Positions 57,232 through 64,000 of a DNA stretch of 64,000 bases are shown piece by piece; position 1 is the first letter of the stretch; each line of letters opens with the position of its first letter. Origin of the DNA: Chthoniobacter flavus Ellin428. Lineage in GTDB: Bacteria > Verrucomicrobiota > Verrucomicrobiia > Chthoniobacterales > Chthoniobacteraceae. The translations under genes and the position numbers were made by a program. The stretch covers positions 1-64,000 of the forward strand of contig NZ_ABVL01000029.1 of the NCBI RefSeq assembly GCF_000173075.1, given 5' to 3'. The notes under the pieces were generated by a model. It was given only the letters and a program-made list of their open reading frames with translations, had not been told where the DNA came from and ran no database searches.

Positions 57232-58820
57232 TAGCCCAGCCTCCGGGGTTGAAATTGGGGGCGATGGAAACCGCCGTGGTTGTTGCCCAGGCGGATCTGG
57301 CCAAGGGTCTCGGCGGTGAGGGCGCCTTGCGCGCTTTGCAGCGCGTGTTGCGCGAGCTTGCCGCTGTCGAAGGTGTCGGCGTGCATCCCATTGGAAGTCG
57401 GCTCGGCGACGTAAAGGCCCCGGACCTTTTTCGGGATGCGATGGTCTTCGCGGAAATAACGCTCGGGCGGAAAGGTGTGCCGGTTGTCGTTCAGCGCCGC
57501 GACGTAGAGATCGCCCAGCCAGGTCTTCTTGGTGACGGGGGTGTCGTAGCCGGGCAACTCCACCGTCTCGCTGGAGACGATCAATTCCACGGGCACACCG
57601 GCTTGTTGCGAAATCGCGGTGGCGGCCATCCTGGCAAAGAGCCGGTCGCCGGTGGCATCCACGGCCACGCGACGCGCCCGGCCGCCGCTCTTGCGCGCTT
57701 CGATCGCGCGGAGGATTTTGACGACGCGTTCGATCTGCTCCGCCGGGTTGGACGATTTCCAAACGAAGACGCCACGGGTAACGAGCTCCTGCCCCACTTC
57801 TTCCATGACGGTGAAGCTGGAGGGGTTGCTGGTTTCCTTCTCGGTGCTGGCCAGATCCCAGCCGCAACCGATGCGGCCCTCGCCGAGGAGCGCGGTGAGC
57901 CGGGCACACGCGGCGTCGAAGGTCAGATCGTCCTGAACGATTTCGAGGAACGACTTCCCCACCCCTTTGCGTTGGGCGTTGTCCAATTCCTGCAGCCCGC
58001 AAACGCTGGTGCCCCCGAGGATGAACTTGCAGTCGTAGTTGCGATCCCACGCGTCCTTGTCGTAAGCCATGCGGCGGCTTTCCTCGGGCGTGATCGGCGC
58101 GCCGGTGTCGTCGTCGTAGAGGGGGATGCCATCGGCGGCGGCGTCGTGCACGGTGATGCGACGGACGAAGACGCCGAGCTCGCTCTTGTAGGTATTGCCC
58201 TCGGGGCGCACCGGGAGTTCCGCGCCAATCGGCGGCGCGAGCAAGGCGAAGCTGGGATGGTTATCATCCGGCGGCGGCGTGGTGGTGTAGATGCACCGGT
58301 ATTCCGGCTGGTCCTGAATGATGGGCATCACCGCCTCGAGGACCTCGGCGAAACGCCGGGCCCGGCCGACTTCATCGAGAATCAAATCGCCACCAAGACC
58401 GACCGCATCGGGGGTGAGGGCGACAATCAAAGTGCGGGAGTAAATCGAATTGGAATGCCAGAGACGGAATTCCAGACGGGTGGCTTCGTAGAGCTCGGCG
58501 AAATCATCGGCGCTGAGGGTGGCCGGCAGTTCCTTTCCGTTGCGATCGGCCAGGGTGAGCTTGGAATCCTGGGCGAGGACGCGAAAGGCAAGCTGCAGTT
58601 GGCGCGATTCCTCACGGATCATGTCGCGGCCCAGATCCACTTTGACCGAGCCGAAGACCACGGTGTGCCCGGGGGTCTTCATCATCTTGTAGAGCGAGAT
58701 GCGCCCGGCGATGGTGGTCTTGCCGTAACGACGACGGGCGAGCAGTCCGGAGACGCGGTGCTCGCGCACGTCGCGCTCGAATGCCTTTTGCCCGGCGCGG
58801 GTTTTGAAAGCGCCGCTCAC
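57231..58820 (-). CDS. Terminase large subunit (Mu gp28-like)
   Basis: A 529-residue DNA-packaging motor starting at GTG 58820, which overlaps the small subunit stop. The ATPase domain has a Walker A-like RRRYGKTTIAGR and Walker B LILDEVGRA. The nuclease domain has an acidic residue in GCGWDLASTEKETSNPSSF and a second in VAVDATGDRLFARM. It packages phage DNA into the head through the portal. Frame upstream of the GTG belongs to the small subunit in another frame. Confidence 0.88.
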   Translation of the reverse strand: MSGAFKTRAGQKAFERDVREHRVSGLLARRRYGKTTIAGRISLYKMMKTPGHTVVFGSVKVDLGRDMIREESRQLQLAFRVLAQDSKLTLADRNGKELPATLSADDFAELYEATRLEFRLWHSNSIYSRTLIVALTPDAVGLGGDLILDEVGRARRFAEVLEAVMPIIQDQPEYRCIYTTTPPPDDNHPSFALLAPPIGAELPVRPEGNTYKSELGVFVRRITVHDAAADGIPLYDDDTGAPITPEESRRMAYDKDAWDRNYDCKFILGGTSVCGLQELDNAQRKGVGKSFLEIVQDDLTFDAACARLTALLGEGRIGCGWDLASTEKETSNPSSFTVMEEVGQELVTRGVFVWKSSNPAEQIERVVKILRAIEARKSGGRARRVAVDATGDRLFARMAATAISQQAGVPVELIVSSETVELPGYDTPVTKKTWLGDLYVAALNDNRHTFPPERYFREDHRIPKKVRGLYVAEPTSNGMHADTFDSGKLAQHALQSAQGALTAETLGQIRLGNNHGGFHRPQFQPRRLG

Positions 58821-59365
58821 GCGTTCCAATCCTCCCCGAACATGGCCAGGCCGAGTTGCTCGATCTTCTCGGAGTTCGACATCCCGCTGGCGACGATCTT
58901 CTTGGCCTGCTCCTGGTCGCACCATTCCAGGAAGAGTTTGCAGGTGTCGCGCTGGAATTTCTGCCGGGCAAGAGCGAAGTCCTGCGCGGTGAGATCGACT
59001 TTGCGCTTGTCCAGATCGAGACGTTCCAAGGCGATGATCTGTTTCTGCGAGAGTTCCTGGAAGCTGGCTTCGAAGCGACGCTGGGCGAGGGCTTCGCGCA
59101 CTCGTTCCTCCCAGTCGCCGGGGAGTTTCCCTTTCTCTTCCTCGGCTTGCAGTTTGGCTCGCTCGATCTTCCAGGCGAACGCGTGGTCCTTGTAGAAGGT
59201 CGCCAGCGCGCCCGTGGAGGGTGAGAAGCCAAAGGATTCCGCACAACGCGCGGCACAGTCCTCGTAGGAGATGCCTTCGAGGATGAGCCATTCGAAGACC
59301 TGGCTGCGGTTTTCCTCCGTCTTGAGGGCGGCCCAGAGGGAGTCGGATCGGGGTTTGCGGCTCAT
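58817..59365 (-). CDS. Terminase small subunit-like protein (DUF3486/Mu gp27-like)
   Basis: A 182-residue, strongly helical charged protein. Its N-terminus (RSQVFEWLILEGISYEDCAA) suggests a helix-turn-helix, and the rest is coiled coil (ALAQRRFEASFQELSQKQII). It is coupled to the large terminase by a GTGA overlap. By position and shape it is the DNA-recognition subunit of packaging. Confidence 0.75.
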   Translation of the reverse strand: MSRKPRSDSLWAALKTEENRSQVFEWLILEGISYEDCAARCAESFGFSPSTGALATFYKDHAFAWKIERAKLQAEEEKGKLPGDWEERVREALAQRRFEASFQELSQKQIIALERLDLDKRKVDLTAQDFALARQKFQRDTCKLFLEWCDQEQAKKIVASGMSNSEKIEQLGLAMFGEDWNA

Positions 59366-59368
59366 GGT

Positions 59369-59629
59369 TCACCGGAGTAACGCGGCCTCCCCCGCTTCGG
59401 TGATGACCCACTTGCGGGCGGCGTCATCGAATTCGTCGGCCATCATGCGAAGGCGCGGGACGCCGCCGGTGGAGAGGGCGGCAATGGAGGTTTGAAATTC
59501 TTCCTCGGTGGCGGGCGGACGGACGACGCCATTGACTTCGGTGAAGAGTTGTTCTTCGGGCAGGGCGTAGGGCCGGGCTTTGGCCAGGCGATCGAGGATG
59601 GCCCGGGCGAGAATGGTGGGACGGGTCAT
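59369..59629 (-). CDS. Small winged-helix-like phage protein
   Basis: An 86-residue protein (ILARAILDRLAKARPYALPE ... WVITEAGEAALLR). The C-terminal WVITEAGEAALL is the wing-type ending common in small winged-helix proteins; Mu-like phages carry similar genes upstream of terminase. It starts one base after the previous stop. It may bind DNA. Confidence 0.65.
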   Translation of the reverse strand: MTRPTILARAILDRLAKARPYALPEEQLFTEVNGVVRPPATEEEFQTSIAALSTGGVPRLRMMADEFDDAARKWVITEAGEAALLR

Positions 59630-59630
59630 G

Positions 59631-60317
59631 TTAGCGGGACCTCCCTACGCGCATGATTTCGGCGATCTTTCCGGGCATTTCGGCGATCATGGTGCGGACC
59701 TGGTTGACCTCGTGCCGCAGTCCATCGGCGGTGGTCTCGACTTTCTCGTGCAGGTTGCCGATGGAGACGCTGCGCTTTTGGTCGAGGGATTGGAACTGGC
59801 TGTGCAGGGCGTGCTCGATGCGCATCTCGGCGGCTTGGAGTTCTTCCTTGGTGGCGACGCCGTGCAAGCGGAGGTCGAGGGCTTCGCTGGTGACCATCTT
59901 GCGCTTGATCTCGGCGATCTCTTCGTCGCCGGTCGGCTTGCGGCCGAAGGCTTCCCTGGCCTGGTTCCACGTCCACAAGACGGCGCCGGCGATGGTGACG
60001 AGCAACAGGCCGCAGCCCAGCCAGATCATGAAGTCCTTGGGCGACGGATCGGGGAGGTCGTTGGCGAGGAGGGGGGCGAAAGTTGAGAGTTGAGAGTTGA
60101 GAGTTGAGAGCCACGCGGGGTTTGTGTGGATCCCGTTCGACAGGCTCAGGGTATGGTATCCCGCCGTGGTGCCGTGGCTGATTTCCTGCGAAGGAATGGC
60201 GACGAACGGCAGCCACGACGGGAGGTTTCCACCCAGGAATCCGCCGTCGCCTGCGGCTATGGCGCGACTAAAAGGTCCGGAGAGGGAGAGCAAGACGAAT
60301 AGGAGGAGGGAAATCAT
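59631..60317 (-). CDS. Membrane protein with signal peptide, repeat insertions and coiled coil
   Basis: About 228 residues from ATG 60317, overlapping the upstream stop. A signal peptide (MISLLLFVLLSLSGPFSRAI) precedes a segment that contains two different dispersed repeats in frame: SLSNG (GTTCGACAGGCTCAGGG, 60135-60151) and LSTLNSQLST (heptamer repeat 60080-60112). A membrane helix (MIWLGCGLLLVTIAGAVLWT) and a cytoplasmic coiled coil (ALDLRLHGVATKEELQAAEM) follow. It may belong to the lysis module (spanin- or holin-like); no family recognised. Confidence 0.6.
   Translation of the reverse strand: MISLLLFVLLSLSGPFSRAIAAGDGGFLGGNLPSWLPFVAIPSQEISHGTTAGYHTLSLSNGIHTNPAWLSTLNSQLSTFAPLLANDLPDPSPKDFMIWLGCGLLLVTIAGAVLWTWNQAREAFGRKPTGDEEIAEIKRKMVTSEALDLRLHGVATKEELQAAEMRIEHALHSQFQSLDQKRSVSIGNLHEKVETTADGLRHEVNQVRTMIAEMPGKIAEIMRVGRSR
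60080..60120. repeat. TTGAGAG-family repeat inside a coding sequence
   Basis: AGTTGAGAGTTGAGAGTTGA, then GAGTTGAGAGCCACGCGGGGT. It encodes LSTLNSQLST and carries the AGCCACG-type flank seen at intergenic copies. Confidence 0.75.
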
Positions 60318-60586
60318 TCCTGGGAGTCGGCGGAGAACGGCGGAGGGGTGACGATGGTGTGATCGTGCTTTTGGGAACGGGGACGCGCGGCGCGGGCGGC
60401 GGCCTGGACTTCCTCGATGTCGGCCACGCGGAATTCGCCGCAGGTGACGCTCTTTTTCATTTTGACTTGGCTGCCGTCGCCAATGAGGACGGCGGCGCCT
60501 TTGGGCATGTCCTCGACAAAAGTGAGCGCGCGATCGAGCCGGGCCGGTCCGGTGAAGGTGATGGTGCTGTCGGCGAAGTAGATCAT
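60314..60586 (-). CDS. Small phage protein of unknown function
   Basis: A 90-residue protein starting at ATG 60586, overlapping both neighbours. A beta-rich N-terminus (MIYFADSTITFTGPARLDRA) is followed by a charged helix (VADIEEVQAAARAARPRSQK). No family recognised. Its position among lysis and packaging genes is the only clue. Confidence 0.65.
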   Translation of the reverse strand: MIYFADSTITFTGPARLDRALTFVEDMPKGAAVLIGDGSQVKMKKSVTCGEFRVADIEEVQAAARAARPRSQKHDHTIVTPPPFSADSQE

Positions 60587-61074
60587 ATAACCTTTCCCAG
60601 GGCGTAGGGCGCGGCGCCGAGGATGCGATAGGAGAAGCCGGGTTCCTCAAACTCGTTGGCGAGGCGATCACGGGGAATATCGCGTCGGAAATGTGCGGCG
60701 GCGGCTTCGGTGAGATCGAGGGCGTGCGTCGGGTAGTGCAGGACGTCCGGCCCATTATCAATGAGACGCACGGTGATGGAGTTGCCTTCCCCGGTCGCTT
60801 CGCGCCAGACGCGGACGAGCGTCTCCCACGGAATGTGTGGACCTTTAAAGGCGAGCGGCGAAAGCACCGTGGCGGCCTCGATGCTGCGAATGGGCAACGC
60901 ACAACCGAATAGATCCGGGTTCCGGCCATCGTTCATGACGCCGCTTTCGGTCTCGCCGTTGTCGCCCGAGTCGTGCGCTCCGCCAAAGCAGGTGGCGATG
61001 ATATTGCGCACCACCAGATCTTCGCCATCGATCTCGACCAACCACGGACAATGAGGGGACTTGAGGGAGGTCAT
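60583..61074 (-). CDS. Conserved-looking phage protein, possible double-psi beta-barrel
   Basis: A 163-residue protein from ATG 61074. The stretch ATCFGGAHDSGDNGETESGV, then LFGCALPI, and VRLIDNGPDVLHYPTHALDL with a final AAAHF resembles the barrel-type domain of RlpA-like/phage lysis proteins, where an Asp/Asn-rich pocket binds glycan. It overlaps the 25-residue membrane peptide gene upstream. Assigned by motif resemblance only. Confidence 0.6.
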   Translation of the reverse strand: MTSLKSPHCPWLVEIDGEDLVVRNIIATCFGGAHDSGDNGETESGVMNDGRNPDLFGCALPIRSIEAATVLSPLAFKGPHIPWETLVRVWREATGEGNSITVRLIDNGPDVLHYPTHALDLTEAAAAHFRRDIPRDRLANEFEEPGFSYRILGAAPYALGKVI

Positions 61075-61148
61075 TCGTCGATGTCGGTGGGGATGAAGAG
61101 GGCGAAGAGACAGCCGACGAAGAGGGCGAAGAGGATGAAGGCGATCAT
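61071..61148 (-). CDS. 25-residue membrane peptide, coupled at both ends
   Basis: ATG 61148 overlaps the stop of the 101-residue gene, and its own stop overlaps ATG 61074 of the next gene, both as ATGA. The product MIAFILFALFVGCLFALFIP plus TDIDE is a single hydrophobic helix with an acidic tail. This architecture suits a small holin-like or lysis-regulating peptide; function is inferred only from hydrophobicity and neighbours. Confidence 0.65.
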   Translation of the reverse strand: MIAFILFALFVGCLFALFIPTDIDE

Positions 61149-61450
61149 TCGTCGGTAAGTCCAAAAGTGTGGCCGCCGTAAAATCCGGAACCGCCGAGGG
61201 TGTAGCTGCGTCCCTGATAGATGAAGGTCTGCCACCAATCCCACTGCCACCCATTGGTGGAGAATCCGTCGCGGGCGTCGTCCGTGTCGGGGCCTTTTGC
61301 CATTCCTTCGATGGAGAGGACCAGGTCGATGATCACCTCGGCCGGGAAGTGAAAGGATTTCGATTCCCACCGTTTGCCGGTCTTGAGCACGCGCTTGATG
61401 AGTGGAAGAACAATCCCCTTTTCCGCCGTGGACATTTTTCCGTTTCTCAT
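61145..61450 (-). CDS. Small phage protein of unknown function
   Basis: A 101-residue protein starting at ATG 61450, overlapping the amidase-like gene stop. Charged N-terminus (MSTAEKGIVLPLIKRVLKTG) and an aromatic Gly-rich C-terminus (TNGWQWDWWQTFIYQGRSYT). No signal peptide, no family recognised. It is coupled to the 25-residue peptide. Confidence 0.65.
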   Translation of the reverse strand: MRNGKMSTAEKGIVLPLIKRVLKTGKRWESKSFHFPAEVIIDLVLSIEGMAKGPDTDDARDGFSTNGWQWDWWQTFIYQGRSYTLGGSGFYGGHTFGLTDE

Positions 61451-61959
61451 TTGGTGAGGGGTTGGAGCGGGGCGACCATGTGCATGGCTGGTGCCCAGGC
61501 GAGCTTGCTGGGGTCGACTTCGTAGTCGTGGGCGTTGAGCAGGACGAAGCCGGAGGTGCGCACGGCGCAGAAGGCGAACATGCTGCAGAATTTCGGGACG
61601 TTCAGGGCGGGGCTGTCGCTGGCGTCACCGGCGATGGCGCGGATCGGCGCCTCGAAGCGGAAGAGATCCTCGACCGAGTAAGGGGTCATCGCCGCGACGG
61701 AAGCCTGGCAATAGGCGATGACTTGATCCGCCTGGGCGTCGGTAAGTCCTTCGATCTCGAAGAAGTCGATGCCGTTGAGCTCGGAGTCAGCGAGCTGCCG
61801 CTGCCGGACGTGCGGGTAATACGCCTCAATGATGGTGTTGGTCGCGGGATCAACGACCACAGCGGCGTGGACGTAGCTGCCGGCCGTCCTGGCCTTGATG
61901 AGGAAGCTCAAAGGATCGTTGGCGTGCGACCGGAAGAGCGCGATGAGGATTTTGCTCAT
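61447..61959 (-). CDS. YiiX/NlpC-P60-like cysteine peptidase, possible endolysin
   Basis: A 170-residue protein from ATG 61959. It has the permuted papain-like layout: catalytic His in GSYVHAAVVVDPATNTIIEA and Cys in VPKFCSMFAFCAVRTSGFVL, with an acidic residue between. This is typical of YiiX/DUF830 peptidases that cut peptidoglycan or lipids. Among phage genes it is the best candidate for the endolysin, although it lacks a signal peptide and would need a holin. A CGCAGAG repeat lies just upstream. Confidence 0.65.
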   Translation of the reverse strand: MSKILIALFRSHANDPLSFLIKARTAGSYVHAAVVVDPATNTIIEAYYPHVRQRQLADSELNGIDFFEIEGLTDAQADQVIAYCQASVAAMTPYSVEDLFRFEAPIRAIAGDASDSPALNVPKFCSMFAFCAVRTSGFVLLNAHDYEVDPSKLAWAPAMHMVAPLQPLTK

Positions 61960-61976
61960 GGGATCACGGAAAATTT

Positions 61977-62010
61977 TAAACGCAGAGGACGCAGAGACGC
62001 AGAGAGGGAA
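61977..62010. repeat. CGCAGAG-family repeat
   Basis: TTAAACGCAGAGGACGCAGA, then GACGCAGAGAGGGA. It fills most of the 62-base gap between the amidase-like and holin-like genes. Confidence 0.7.
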
Positions 62011-62021
62011 GCATCCACGGC

Positions 62022-62804
62022 TTAGTGCTTGGATTGCAGGACCACGGGCGCGGCCGGGGCGAGGATCTGGGGAATGATCTGCGCGCCGGCCGCGGTGGCC
62101 TTGGCCCAGGGCAGGCCGCCGGAGAGGATGCCGGAGACGACCGTGGTGCCGACGCTGTCCGCGCCCATCTTGAACGCCTGGCCACCGGCCAGCGTGGGCT
62201 GGCTGTGACTGACCCCGGTCATCACGAGATGCGTGTTCTTCGTGGTCAGCTCGATGGACTGGGCATCGGCGTGGGTGTGGAAAACGCGCTGCCCATTCTC
62301 GCGGACTTCCGTGCTCGCGCAGCCGGTGAGCAGGAGGAGGATGGCCACAAAAAGGCTCAAAGCGCACAAAAGGGGAAGGCATGCGCTGCCGCTTTGGGAA
62401 AGTTGAGATCCGAGGCTTGGCGAGAAGTCCGCGGTGCCGTGGGTACAAACCGGAGCAGCGGGAGCGGGAGCGGCGGCCGGTTGCGGAACGGCGACTGGCA
62501 CAGCCGTCGCGGGGGCGGGCAAGTCCGAGCCCTTGAGGGTGTCGATGAGGTTGAGGAGCGATTCCTCGCGGGAGTTCTTGCGATTGCCACGCAGCCAGGC
62601 GAAGCCGAGGGCGATGAGCCCGGCGACGGCATCCGCCGCGGTGCTGGGGATCTGGCCGAGGCTGGAAAGAAGGACCAGCGCGGCGACGACCAGGGCGACC
62701 AAATAGAATTCCGTGGTCTGCCAGCCGGGACGGTTCTGGGTGATCTCGGCGGTGACCTTGGCGATCAGCGCGAGCTTGCTATTTTGGGTGGAGTCCGCTT
62801 GCAT
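62022..62804 (-). CDS. Holin-like and lipoprotein-like halves in one frame
   Basis: A 260-residue protein. The N-terminal half has two helices (FYLVALVVAALVLLSSLG and AADAVAGLIALGFAWLRG) and a charged/Pro-Ala tail, like a class II holin. The C-terminal half begins with a lipoprotein signal (LCALSLFVAILLLLTGCAST) and a small periplasmic domain. The junction (about residues 121-135, CTHGTADFSPS) is encoded by a dispersed repeat at 62390-62443. The two halves look like formerly separate lysis genes, perhaps holin plus Rz1-like spanin. Confidence 0.6.
   Translation of the reverse strand: MQADSTQNSKLALIAKVTAEITQNRPGWQTTEFYLVALVVAALVLLSSLGQIPSTAADAVAGLIALGFAWLRGNRKNSREESLLNLIDTLKGSDLPAPATAVPVAVPQPAAAPAPAAPVCTHGTADFSPSLGSQLSQSGSACLPLLCALSLFVAILLLLTGCASTEVRENGQRVFHTHADAQSIELTTKNTHLVMTGVSHSQPTLAGGQAFKMGADSVGTTVVSGILSGGLPWAKATAAGAQIIPQILAPAAPVVLQSKH
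62390..62443. repeat. Composite dispersed repeat inside a coding sequence
   Basis: GAGAAGTCCGCGGTGCCGTG (62422-62441) is the complement of the block at 49335-49357. The adjacent CTTTGGGAAAGTTGAGATCC continues it. It bridges the holin-like and lipoprotein-like halves without breaking the frame. Confidence 0.6.
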
Positions 62805-63019
62805 GCCCGCGAGAGAAACACGGGGGAGCGGGGATGGCTAAGAGCCGGTGGAACGGGTGGAATCCGTGGCGGCAAATTGCATTTTGGCCACGCGAAAGCG
62901 GGCTTTTACGCGAATCGGGACAGCATGAAAGTCGATCACTCCATTATGCTCATCGCGCGGAGATGCCGGCGGTGGGGGAGATACCACCGCTCGCCGAAAG
63001 AGCGCGCCGCTCTTCGGGA

Positions 63020-63053
63020 AAAGTTGAGAGTTGAGGGTTGATAGTTGAGAGCA
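63020..63053. repeat. TTGAGAG-family heptamer repeat
   Basis: AAAGTTGAGAGTTGAGGGTT, then GATAGTTGAGAGCAG, in the 291-base gap 62805-63095. That gap also contains two GC-rich palindromic bits (GAGCGCGCCGCTCTTC region) but no convincing gene. Confidence 0.7.
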
Positions 63054-63095
63054 GCGGCCCTCGTTGCCGCTCTCTTTCACGGCTCCGCCGTGGGG

Positions 63096-63728
63096 CTATT
63101 TCGCTGGGGCGATCTGCTTCGCGGTCAATGCCACGCGATAGGGAGGAGCTGAGATATGCTCCATGGGCGGAAGATTGAGCGACTTCCGGACTCCGGCGAT
63201 GTCGATGTATTGCACGGACAATTCGATCCGCACGCCCTCGGTTTCCCAGACATCGGTGACGACACTTTTCAGGTGCGTGGATTCGTCGACTGTGGCGGCA
63301 TCGACTGAGGTGATCGGACAGAAGCTCCCCTTCTCGCTCTTGCGGGTGAATTTGCAGTCACCGAAATCCTGGAAGTCTTCCCACACTTTTTTCAGCCCGT
63401 CGTAGGTGTCGACGCGGGCGCCCATCGATTCCATCGCGACCTCATTCATGAACGGCTCGCCATGAAAATTGATATAGACCGGAAGTGCTCGGTCGTAGTC
63501 TTCCATCCTGCTGAGCTTCATCGCGCCATTCGTGACGAAGTGGGCACGGGCTTCCGCGGCGGTCATCTGATGCGGATCCTTTGTGCGGTGCATCTGGCGG
63601 AAGGTTTGATCGGCTTCCTTCGCGGGCATGCCGAAGCGCAGCGGGCCGAAGGCTTGATGTCCGGTCAACGAGCTGGCGGCGATCGAAGCGGCCGTGAGGA
63701 GAGTGATGAAGAGCGCGGAAGTTTTCAT
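63096..63728 (-). CDS. Exported hypothetical protein
   Basis: A 210-residue protein with a signal peptide (SALFITLLTAASIAASSLTG). The mature part (FGPLRFGMPAKEADQTFRQM; DCKFTRKSEKGSFCPITSVD) has a Cys pair that could form a disulphide. It is not a recognised phage family and could be a moron or host gene. It lies one base downstream of the next gene's stop, so the two are one transcript. Confidence 0.65.
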   Translation of the reverse strand: MKTSALFITLLTAASIAASSLTGHQAFGPLRFGMPAKEADQTFRQMHRTKDPHQMTAAEARAHFVTNGAMKLSRMEDYDRALPVYINFHGEPFMNEVAMESMGARVDTYDGLKKVWEDFQDFGDCKFTRKSEKGSFCPITSVDAATVDESTHLKSVVTDVWETEGVRIELSVQYIDIAGVRKSLNLPPMEHISAPPYRVALTAKQIAPAK

Positions 63729-63729
63729 A

Positions 63730-64000
63730 TTATTTCGGGGCGGCGTATTTGCGGGCGATGTCGAGGGCTTCGCGCTGGCGATCTGAGACCGGAGCGCGCG
63801 GGGAATAAATCGGGGTGGAGCGAGGGACCGGGGTCGCCATCGGCTTGATCGCGTCGAACCGCGACTGGATGTCTTGAGCGTCGCTGTCGCTCGGCGGATC
63901 CTGGGTGACCTCGGGGGATTTCTTGCGGTCCATCCCCAGCTTTGTCTCGATCAGAGTCACCGCAGTCCACCCGATCACTACGACCGCGACGCAGAGGAAG
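63730..64000 (-). CDS. Partial membrane protein running off the right edge
   Basis: The frame is open through the right end of the window. The visible part begins in a membrane helix (FLCVAVVVIGWTAVTLIETK) and continues with a Pro/Ser/Asp-rich soluble tail ending DIARKYAAPK. A GTG at 63978 could be a start, but the helix upstream of it shows the gene begins beyond 64,000. Function unknown. Confidence 0.55.
   Translation of the reverse strand, partial: FLCVAVVVIGWTAVTLIETKLGMDRKKSPEVTQDPPSDSDAQDIQSRFDAIKPMATPVPRSTPIYSPRAPVSDRQREALDIARKYAAPK

Larger units (their letters stand above)
35640..64000 (-). mobile_element. Tailed prophage with Mu-like head module (right end outside window)
   Basis: About 28 kb of co-directional, mostly overlapping genes encode lysis candidates, terminase, portal, protease-capsid, connectors, tail tube, tape measure and tip/spike proteins, in the usual order from right to left. 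The head genes resemble Mu (DUF935 portal, gp28-like terminase, I-type protease, DUF1320 gp36). A short tape measure implies a short non-contractile or simple tail; no sheath gene is recognised. Integration, replication and regulation genes are not visible and may lie past 64,000. Many repeat insertions suggest long residence in the host. Confidence 0.85.

Noticed and set aside
57232..59411. Terminase large subunit starting far upstream at 59411
   Set aside because: The extra N-terminal 197 codons overlap the small terminase gene in another frame and read as noise; GTG 58820 overlaps the small subunit stop.
36781..63053. CRISPR array
   Set aside because: The repeats are 7-base tandem units or single dispersed copies without unique spacers of constant length, and no cas genes are present.
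62838..63080. Gene in the gap upstream of the holin-like gene
   Set aside because: The open frame is largely made of heptamer repeat and palindromic sequence and has no protein-like pattern or ribosome binding site.
35640..64000. Tailocin or contractile injection system
   Set aside because: Terminase, portal and capsid genes are present and no sheath gene is seen, so this is a phage with a head rather than a tail-only particle.

Overview
This window is G+C-rich bacterial chromosome. The flavour of its genes (alternative complex III joined to a cytochrome oxidase operon, an ECF sigma factor coupled to a von Willebrand protein, a DUF4105 protein) and of its dispersed repeats suggests a Verrucomicrobiota-like organism. 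That is inference only; no rRNA or other marker gene is present.

Layout. 0.2-6.8 kb (minus strand): a signalling cluster with a CheB-CheR-PAS fusion broken by a frameshift, a PAS histidine kinase, a NarL-type response regulator, and a stand-alone receiver with its partner. 6.8-8.0 kb: a tRNA-like cloverleaf, a small gene and a MITE-like palindromic element. 7.9-16.0 kb: mixed metabolic genes (DUF72, a YdeP/FdhF-type molybdoenzyme, a metallophosphoesterase, a nucleotidyltransferase, an FAD oxidoreductase). 16.0-27.8 kb (plus strand): one tightly overlapping respiratory operon, actABCDEF, a small membrane gene, a SCO copper chaperone and coxB-A-C-D. Its products should form a quinol:cytochrome c oxidoreductase (ACIII) working with an A2-type haem-copper oxidase. 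28-35.4 kb (plus strand): an atypical receiver, a DUF4105 protein, an esterase, TatC, and an ECF sigma factor translationally coupled to an anti-sigma-like/vWA protein.

35.6-64 kb (minus strand, running off the right edge): the structural and lysis half of a tailed prophage with a Mu-like head module. Transcription runs right to left: lysis candidates, terminase small and large subunits, a DUF935 portal, a protease-scaffold-capsid fusion, connectors, tail tube, tape measure, tail tip and spike genes, and two Tad2/DUF2829-like proteins. No integrase, transposase or repressor is inside the window.

The most striking feature is a set of short tandem-repeat families: the heptamers CTCTCAA, GATCTCC and TTGGATG, and a CGCAGAG family. 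They lie in gene gaps of the prophage and also inside coding sequences in frame. They encode internal linkers, C-termini and even the core of a signal peptide. The CTCTCAA strand is open in all three frames and always gives a rotation of the same heptapeptide, so it can enter genes without stopping translation. Four genes carry apparent single-base frameshifts (cheBR, actF and two phage genes); assembly error and real decay cannot be separated here.
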